Assembly (NCBI RefSeq): GCF_026537325.1
Contig: NZ_JAFNMJ010000001.1
Span: forward strand, 496,001-560,000
Reading direction: 5' to 3'
From: Bifidobacterium sp. B4142
GTDB lineage: Bacteria; Actinomycetota; Actinomycetes; Actinomycetales; Bifidobacteriaceae
Length of the DNA stretch: 64,000 nucleotides
Position numbers and translations under genes: made by a program. Below, piece after piece: positions 59,462 through 64,000 of the stretch; the first letter of the stretch is position 1, and every line of letters starts with the position of its first letter. The notes below the pieces were generated by a model that searched no databases, had not been told where the DNA came from, and worked only from the letters and a program-made list of their open reading frames with translations.

Positions 59462-59994
59462 GCGGGTTTAAAGGGCCCGATGATTGGTCCGAATGGCCGC
59501 CCGAAGAGCAGCGATCCGAGGACAGGTACGATCTCGGCATCCGCGATGGCTACGGCATACGTGAGATGTCCCTGGTCGAGGTGGATGGCGGCATCCGTCT
59601 CACCCTCAGCGAGGGACGCGACTTCGTCGGCAAGACCCTCAGCCCGGTCATGGCAAGGAGGATAGGCATATGGCTTCTCGACCACGCAGGGCACGAACCC
59701 AAGCAGGGGGAGGAAAGGGATGACGGGCGGATGTGCTGGATGGTGAGCTGCGATGCCGGGTCTTTGCAGATGCACAACAGCATCAGGGCGGCCCGCAGAC
59801 TGGCCCAGTTCATCCTCGACAACACCGAAGGCGAGAAACAGGTTCCTGACGGCTGTTCGGACCCTGACCCTAGTCGGAGTGAGGGCGAGACGGGAAAACG
59901 TGAGGAAGGCCCCAAAGAAGAGCATATGGAGGCTATGAGGCGAGAAGCCGAACAACTGTTCAAGCAGTGGGAGAAGACAAGGAGGCTGCTATGA
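59458..59994 (+). CDS. Hypothetical phage protein
   Basis: 178 residues, acidic N-terminus (GPDDWSEWPPEEQRSEDRYD), a middle beta-rich region (MSLVEVDGGIRLTLSEGRDF) and a charged coiled-coil-like end. ATG 59458 overlaps the preceding stop. Family not recognised. Confidence 0.6.
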   Translation: MSGFKGPDDWSEWPPEEQRSEDRYDLGIRDGYGIREMSLVEVDGGIRLTLSEGRDFVGKTLSPVMARRIGIWLLDHAGHEPKQGEERDDGRMCWMVSCDAGSLQMHNSIRAARRLAQFILDNTEGEKQVPDGCSDPDPSRSEGETGKREEGPKEEHMEAMRREAEQLFKQWEKTRRLL

Positions 59995-60329
59995 GCGACA
60001 TTACAGGACAGATCAGCGACGGCTACCACACGTTCGACGAGCTGTACCGGTATCGGATGATCTACCACGCCTGGGCCGTCAGGGCATGGCAGCAGGCCGG
60101 CTACCCGGTCGTCAAGTCACGCCGGCATTCCGACGGTGAACCCTGCTTCGGGGGCGGATGGTTCATCGTCTCCGCGCGGCTGCCCACGGGCCAGGTGAGC
60201 AACCACTACGAGGACAAGTACTGGGGCCTGTTCGACTGCCCAGAGGTCGGCAAGGCCCCCGCTTGGGACGGGCACACGCCACAGCAGGCGGCGGACAGGA
60301 TCGAAAACGCGCTGAAGGAGGAAGCATGA
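59991..60329 (+). CDS. Hypothetical phage protein (WDGHTP type)
   Basis: 112 residues. The segment NHYEDKYWGLFDCPEVGKAP followed by WDGHTPQQAADRIENAL recurs in phage early regions that I know of, always unnamed. ATG overlaps the upstream stop; AAGGAGGAAGC at the end serves the next gene. Confidence 0.65.
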   Translation: MSDITGQISDGYHTFDELYRYRMIYHAWAVRAWQQAGYPVVKSRRHSDGEPCFGGGWFIVSARLPTGQVSNHYEDKYWGLFDCPEVGKAPAWDGHTPQQAADRIENALKEEA

Positions 60330-60571
60330 GTGACAGGATAATCCCCATGCACACCTTGGCCTGCGACTGGCCTGAATGCGAAGAGATTGCGCAGGATGAC
60401 ATATACAGCTGCTGGGAGAGCTACGACAGTGCCGTGATCATGTTCGCGGACCCAGACAATGGCGGCGAATGGCTGCACACGGACGACGGAAAGGACTACT
60501 GCCCGAAACACTGGCATCTAGACGACGAATACAACCGGTCCGTTGGGCCCGACCCGAAGGAGGAAGCATGA
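60326..60571 (+). CDS. Small Cys/His-containing hypothetical protein
   Basis: 81 residues with LACDWPECEEIAQDD and later CPKHWHLDDEYN, a possible zinc site in the style of phage proteins that begin with a C-x4-C knuckle. Ends in KEEA, as do its neighbours, because the ribosome site of the next gene is encoded there. Confidence 0.6.
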   Translation: MSDRIIPMHTLACDWPECEEIAQDDIYSCWESYDSAVIMFADPDNGGEWLHTDDGKDYCPKHWHLDDEYNRSVGPDPKEEA

Positions 60572-60765
60572 ACTACGTCGGATACGTAATGAGCAAACTA
60601 ATCGATCTGGCCGTGTTCCTGGCGCTGACGATACTGTTCCTCGTATTGGTGCAGATCACGCACAACGCGGGATGGAATATCGTCTCATACGGTCTCATCG
60701 GCATCGCAATCTGCCTCATCATCGGACTCGCGTGTGTTATATGCCAACTGTTGGACGAGCTATGA
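60568..60765 (+). CDS. Small two-helix membrane protein
   Basis: 65 residues with two membrane helices (LIDLAVFLALTILFLVLVQI and VSYGLIGIAICLIIGLACVI). Overlaps neighbours by 4 bp. Function unknown; size and topology would also suit a holin, but the place in an early operon argues against it. Confidence 0.6.
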   Translation: MNYVGYVMSKLIDLAVFLALTILFLVLVQITHNAGWNIVSYGLIGIAICLIIGLACVICQLLDEL

Positions 60766-60992
60766 GCGCGACACGGAAGAACAAGGAGGCATGGGCGGCC
60801 CAATACAAGCTCACCGAAGCTGGGAAGAGGTTCTTCGAGGCCATTGAGCTTGTCAACGAAGCCAAGGTCCATTACGAGCATGTCGGCAGCACGTCCATGA
60901 CGCATGAGTGTGGGGTGCTCCAAAGCCAATTCACTGCCCTCACTGAAGACCTCGGGGTCGCCAATCGTAAAGCACTTGAGGAGGAAGCATGA
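60762..60992 (+). CDS. Small hypothetical protein
   Basis: 76 residues, helical (YKLTEAGKRFFEAIELVNEA), no named domain. Starts in overlap with the upstream stop and ends LEEEA with the next gene's ribosome site. Confidence 0.55.
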   Translation: MSATRKNKEAWAAQYKLTEAGKRFFEAIELVNEAKVHYEHVGSTSMTHECGVLQSQFTALTEDLGVANRKALEEEA

Positions 60993-61150
60993 CTCGCGCC
61001 ACACGGCAGGCCAAGGCCCTGCAGGCGATCCGCGAGGGAGCAGACGATGAGCAGATACGCCGCCAATACGGTTACCCGCAGGCGGTCATCCAAGCCATGC
61101 GCACGACGATCGCCAAGGAAGCAGCACGCCAGGAAGGACCAGAATTTTGA
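60989..61150 (+). CDS. Small helix-turn-helix-like protein
   Basis: 53 residues, MTRATRQAKALQAIREGADD then EQIRRQYGYPQAVIQAM, a two-helix pattern like phage DNA-binding small proteins. Chained overlaps on both sides. Confidence 0.55.
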   Translation: MTRATRQAKALQAIREGADDEQIRRQYGYPQAVIQAMRTTIAKEAARQEGPEF

Positions 61151-61353
61151 ACGACAAGAAACCCGAAGAACCGGCCATGATGACCGTCAAGGAAGTGGCT
61201 GCCGCGCTCCGTATCTCACCCCGCACGCTGGGTGAGTGGAGGCGCAGAGGCAAAGGTCCGAAAGCCATCAAGCTCGGGTATAACAAGTTTGTTTTCCCTG
61301 AAAAGGGAGTCCAGGAATGGTTGAAAGCCAAGGAGGACCAGAATTTTGAGTGA
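61147..61353 (+). CDS. Excisionase/MerR-like helix-turn-helix protein
   Basis: 68 residues. MTVKEVAAALRISPRTLGEW followed by RRRGKGPKAIKLGYNKFVFP is the winged-helix pattern of AlpA/excisionase proteins. Start taken as TTG 61147, which overlaps the stop and has GGAAGG ahead; ATG 61177 is the alternative. The same DNA junction recurs before the next gene. Confidence 0.65.
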   Translation: MNDKKPEEPAMMTVKEVAAALRISPRTLGEWRRRGKGPKAIKLGYNKFVFPEKGVQEWLKAKEDQNFE

Positions 61354-61567
61354 ATTCGCGGAAAATATACTCACGTTAGTGGTCTTGGCGTTCATGATGC
61401 TCTTCGCGGGCATTCTGATCGATTGGGATCAAGAGAAGGACCACTCACAAGGGATCGTCAAATTTGCAATAAGGCGCTTGGCGTACGCAGTCCAGGCAGT
61501 CATCAGGACAATTACGCAGAAACCCAAAGCCATCCTCAAATGGGTGATCAGGGAAGGAAAACGATGA
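61346..61567 (+). CDS. Small membrane protein
   Basis: 73 residues, one N-terminal helix (ILTLVVLAFMMLFAGILI) and a basic cytoplasmic tail. TTG 61346 is the only start that keeps the whole helix and has AAGGAGG ahead. Unknown function. Confidence 0.55.
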   Translation: MSEFAENILTLVVLAFMMLFAGILIDWDQEKDHSQGIVKFAIRRLAYAVQAVIRTITQKPKAILKWVIREGKR

Positions 61568-61791
61568 ATATCAGCAGGCCAGCAGAGAACAGGCGAACCA
61601 AGACCGAATACCAGCATGTCGCCCCATGCGAGGACAGCCGAGCCGCAATCAGCCGAGCCATGTTCGGCTGGGAGGAAGACTACTACCAGCACTGGCTGTC
61701 CGAAGGACGGAACCTCGGCATCCTGATCAACGGGGTCAACGAGTTCTTCAAAGGCATCTCGGAAACAACCCGAAAGGAGCCCACACGATGA
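61564..61791 (+). CDS. Small hypothetical protein
   Basis: 75 residues: CEDSRAAISRAMFGWEEDYY then QHWLSEGRNLGILINGVNEF. No named family. Overlaps both neighbours by 4 bp. Confidence 0.55.
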   Translation: MNISRPAENRRTKTEYQHVAPCEDSRAAISRAMFGWEEDYYQHWLSEGRNLGILINGVNEFFKGISETTRKEPTR

Positions 61792-61982
61792 GCGAATGGC
61801 ATGGAGCAGACATCCACGTCAGAAGAGACGGGGTGTCCATCAACGGCGTGGATTTGAGCAACTGCGTGGAGAACGGGTCGGTCAAGATACTCCCGCCCGT
61901 CAACGAGATGCCCGTCCCGAGACTCCAGCTGACCGTGTTTGCCGACAAGATCACCATCGAAAGGAGCGGCAGTGGCAAGTGA
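61788..61982 (+). CDS. Small hypothetical protein
   Basis: 64 residues, beta-rich (ADIHVRRDGVSINGVDL, VKILPPVNEMPVPRLQLTVF). Overlaps the previous gene by 4 bp and the next by 11 bp. Unknown. Confidence 0.55.
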   Translation: MSEWHGADIHVRRDGVSINGVDLSNCVENGSVKILPPVNEMPVPRLQLTVFADKITIERSGSGK

Positions 61983-62724
61983 ATGCCCGAACGACGGGGC
62001 TGCAATGGCTGACGGGGAGCGGATCTGCAAGGACTGCCAGCGGGTCCTCGCAGCCGACCTCGGCTACATGTGCGACCGGATGGACGACCTCTACCAGGTC
62101 GCCACCAGGCAGGCCAGGCCCGGACCCAAGCAACTCGCCAAAGGCAGCATCGGTCCACGAGCCACCAACCCCGACCCGCTCAGGGAGGACGCATGGGGAT
62201 ACTACCAGTACTTCCGCCAGTTCTACACCGCCCTCGTGCCGGCAGGAACACCCAGGCAGACCGGCAGGTCCCTGCTCCTGGAAGGCGTGCCCTCGCTCGC
62301 CCGCAACCGGTCCGCTCCGGCCATCCAAAAGCAGATGCGCCAGGCTGCGGACTCGGTCAAGCGCATCTTCGACTGGGAGTCTGAGAAGCGTCGCGGGGGC
62401 TGGTGCCAGGCATGCAGCGCCATCCTCTGGGTGCTCGACAAGTCCCAATACGCCATCTGCCCGCAATGCGGCCAATTGAACGACCTGGCGGAGACCCGGA
62501 AGACCCAGCGAGACTGGCTCATGGACTCCTACCAGGAAGGCACGTCAGGCGAGATAGCGCAACTGCTCACCCAATGCGGGTACAAGGTCAGCGCACGCAC
62601 CATTCGGTACTGGGCGCAGAAAGGCTACATCAGCCGACAGGAAGGCAGCCAAGGGCTCGACGTGTACCGGGTCGGGGACATCATTGCCATGATCGAGAAA
62701 GACACACCAGCGAGCGCGGCTTGA
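61972..62724 (+). CDS. Zinc-finger / helix-turn-helix phage regulator
   Basis: 250 residues. N-terminal CPNDGAAMADGERICKDC and a second ribbon CQACSAILWVLDKSQYAICP then QCG, followed by a MerR-like helix-turn-helix (TSGEIAQLLTQCGYKVSART, YWAQKGYISRQ). GTG 61972 has AAAGGAG ahead. As last gene of the early operon it could activate late transcription, an inference from place and DNA-binding domain. Confidence 0.65.
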   Translation: MASECPNDGAAMADGERICKDCQRVLAADLGYMCDRMDDLYQVATRQARPGPKQLAKGSIGPRATNPDPLREDAWGYYQYFRQFYTALVPAGTPRQTGRSLLLEGVPSLARNRSAPAIQKQMRQAADSVKRIFDWESEKRRGGWCQACSAILWVLDKSQYAICPQCGQLNDLAETRKTQRDWLMDSYQEGTSGEIAQLLTQCGYKVSARTIRYWAQKGYISRQEGSQGLDVYRVGDIIAMIEKDTPASAA

Positions 62725-62771
62725 CATATCCGGCTTTGCCGCTACTATATGTTATAGTTGATTTTTAGTGT

Positions 62772-62799
62772 AAGGGTCGGGCAGAGATGTCCGGCCCTT
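62772..62799. terminator. Terminator at the end of the early operon
   Basis: AAGGGTCGGGC (62772-62782) pairs with GTCCGGCCCTT (62789-62799) with one wobble and one mismatch. It lies between convergent genes. Confidence 0.55.
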
Positions 62800-62803
62800 G
62801 TCA

Positions 62804-63655
62804 TTATCGAGGCTTTTTGAGTGAATTGACAGCTTTTGAGAGTTTGTCCTGAAGTGCCTCTAATCCCTCCCCGTTCTTTAGATATTCGATTCTTCTCATG
62901 TGTGCTATATCGAAGGGAGTTTTTTCGCTTGGTGTGCTAGTTATTAAAATTGTCGGCTTTTCCAATGCAGCTGCATAACCAACCTCATAGCAAACATTTG
63001 CATTTAAACCACTCATATCTGCGATTACGTATGCGGAATTCCGTATTAACTTATGAATCTCATCGGGAATGCTAGCTGGACCGTAGTTATCGTCAACACG
63101 CTTGGCTTGGAACCCTGATTCTTTGCATACGCGTCTAATTACTTCCAAAGTATCGTCAAAATCTTTAAAAGGCATCATAATCGCAATGCAATCATTATCT
63201 AATTCGTCAGCATGTGTGGAGAGGGTCTTCTTAGCTGATTTGACATCGACTGGTTGCTGATCCTCTTGCTTCAAGTTAAGAATCTCTCTTACTGTATTAA
63301 ACAAATCAATATTCTTCACAGCCCAATGTGTACGCTTGTTCTCCCAACTACCGGAATCAATGCCGAACCGTAGCATATGTTGATAAAGAAGGCTTGCTGG
63401 GAATTCAGGGAACTGACTTGACTGAACAATCTCATTGCGATTATTAGGGTTTAGGTAGCCTACGTGGACCGGAGCGTCTGAAGCGCTATCAAATTCCTCG
63501 ACTAAAAGCGTGGGTAGTTTATCAAGCTTAGGGAAATCTATCGCACCCTCTGTTGTTTTGAACTGTTCCTTTATTTTGGGGTCAGTATATTCAAGCATTC
63601 GATATAAACTAATGTCTTCAATTTTCCCACTAATGCTGATAATCAAGTTGTACAT
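62804..63655 (-). CDS. Predicted nucleotide-binding protein (deoxyribosyltransferase/TIR-like C-terminus), possible defence cargo
   Basis: 283 residues. C-terminal 140 residues match the nucleoside 2-deoxyribosyltransferase / TIR-like fold: CIAIMMPFKDFDDTLEVIRR, then IPDEIHKLIRNSAYVIADMS, NANVCYEVGYAAALEKPTIL with the family's conserved Glu. The N-terminal half is unassigned. The gene is clearly AT-richer than its neighbours and opposite to the early operon, with its own AAAGGG site, the picture of a moron. A role in abortive infection is plausible but unproven. Confidence 0.7.
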   Translation of the reverse strand: MYNLIISISGKIEDISLYRMLEYTDPKIKEQFKTTEGAIDFPKLDKLPTLLVEEFDSASDAPVHVGYLNPNNRNEIVQSSQFPEFPASLLYQHMLRFGIDSGSWENKRTHWAVKNIDLFNTVREILNLKQEDQQPVDVKSAKKTLSTHADELDNDCIAIMMPFKDFDDTLEVIRRVCKESGFQAKRVDDNYGPASIPDEIHKLIRNSAYVIADMSGLNANVCYEVGYAAALEKPTILITSTPSEKTPFDIAHMRRIEYLKNGEGLEALQDKLSKAVNSLKKPR

Positions 63656-63712
63656 TTGCTTACCCTTTTAAGTATCATCTGTATACGGCTGAACCTATTG
63701 CCCGTATTCCAC

Positions 63713-63765
63713 TTGCCCGGCCACGCCAAAACTTACTCTTCTTCGCATGGACGCGAGCCGGGCAA
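63713..63765. repeat. Long-range inverted repeat
   Basis: TTGCCCGGC (63713-63721) and GCCGGGCAA (63757-63765), 9-bp perfect arms with a 35-bp spacer, right after the stop of the small DNA-binding gene on the minus strand. It may end that transcript or be a protein site; no T-run. Confidence 0.4.
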
Positions 63766-63766
63766 C

Positions 63767-63961
63767 CTACGTTTTGCGCGGCCTGCCGCCGCCGACTCCT
63801 CGGCCAGGCCTGGCGGCGTTCCACGCGTCGATGGTCTTCTCGCTCCAACCCCGGGTCCTGCCTATCAGCACGTCCGGGTCGGGCAGGTGCAGGCCGCCCA
63901 GCGCCCCTGTGGTGATGCCGAGCCGCTGGGCCACCTGGGTGAACGACAGGTATGTTCTCAC
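63767..63961 (-). CDS. Small DNA-binding protein, AlpA-like
   Basis: 64 residues: LSFTQVAQRLGITTGALGGL then PDVLIGRTRGWSEKTIDAWN and a basic Gly/Arg tail. It is a helix-turn-helix of the type found in excisionases and small regulators, here on the minus strand near the right edge of the window. Nothing can be said of the last 39 bases. Confidence 0.65.
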   Translation of the reverse strand: MRTYLSFTQVAQRLGITTGALGGLHLPDPDVLIGRTRGWSEKTIDAWNAARPGRGVGGGRPRKT

Positions 63962-64000
63962 TGTCTGTCTCCCAGCAGTCCGGCAGCCAGACCGAACAGG

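Larger units (their letters stand above)
40961..64000. mobile_element. Integrated prophage (left end and early region)
   Basis: Bounded on the left by the tRNA-Arg fragment and integrase. It holds a lysogeny module (two ImmA-type peptidases, repressor, Cro), antirepressor, RecT/Bet, SSB, RusA-like resolvase, replication genes and many small overlapping genes. No structural or lysis gene is seen before the window ends, so it extends to the right. Confidence 0.9.

Overview
The window reads as GC-rich actinobacterial DNA, most likely from a Bifidobacterium. The grounds are the dgt-dnaG pair, a luxS gene, an alanine racemase, a non-phosphorylating L-fucose gene set and bifidobacterial-type prophage genes. 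The species call is inference; the gene families are read from motifs. Host chromosome fills 1-40960. An integrated prophage starts at a tRNA-Arg fragment (40961-41010) and runs off the right edge.

Host part, left to right. A peptide-type ABC transporter (binding protein cut by the window edge, two permeases, two ATPases) is followed by recQ and luxS. A minus-strand L-fucose cluster (permease, dehydrogenase, lactonase, dehydratase, aldolase) faces a LacI-type regulator. Next come an acetyltransferase, alr, ohr, dgt, dnaG, a membrane alpha/beta hydrolase, a HAD phosphatase and a frameshifted MazG-like gene. From 24166 to 30740 lies an AT-richer nucleoside-type cluster: a helix-turn-helix protein fused to a pseudouridine-kinase-like domain with a lost catalytic Asp, an intact kinase paralogue, a TrpF-like barrel lacking the catalytic Cys, an iron alcohol dehydrogenase, a nucleoside hydrolase and an MFS exporter or importer. 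A consensus promoter with two identical palindromes exactly 20 bp apart stands in front. No PsuG-type glycosidase is present, so the pathway is not the known one.

Further right are a compact structured element ahead of an SLC13-type carrier, a frameshifted MFS gene, and a divergent locus: on the minus strand an Fe-S-type regulator, a 7Fe ferredoxin and a 3-methyladenine/hypoxanthine DNA glycosylase, all overlapping by 4 bp; on the plus strand an 887-residue fusion of an NnrS-like membrane part, a blue-copper domain and a NirK-like two-domain multicopper oxidase. I read this as a possible NO/nitrite handling and repair locus. A gene with an in-frame stop and a Nudix hydrolase end the host part.

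Prophage part: integrase with arm-type repeats, two ImmA-type peptidases, minus-strand surface-type morons (one a lipoprotein gene whose lipobox Cys codon is TGA), a membrane-tethered DEDDh exonuclease, a divergent repressor/Cro switch with apparently leaderless promoters, an antirepressor, then a tightly overlapping early operon (RecT/Bet, SSB, RusA-like resolvase, methyltransferase, replication proteins, many small zinc-ribbon proteins) to a terminator near 62790. An AT-rich minus-strand gene with a nucleotide-binding TIR-like/deoxyribosyltransferase-like domain, a candidate defence cargo, and a small DNA-binding protein close the window. The structural and lysis genes must lie to the right.
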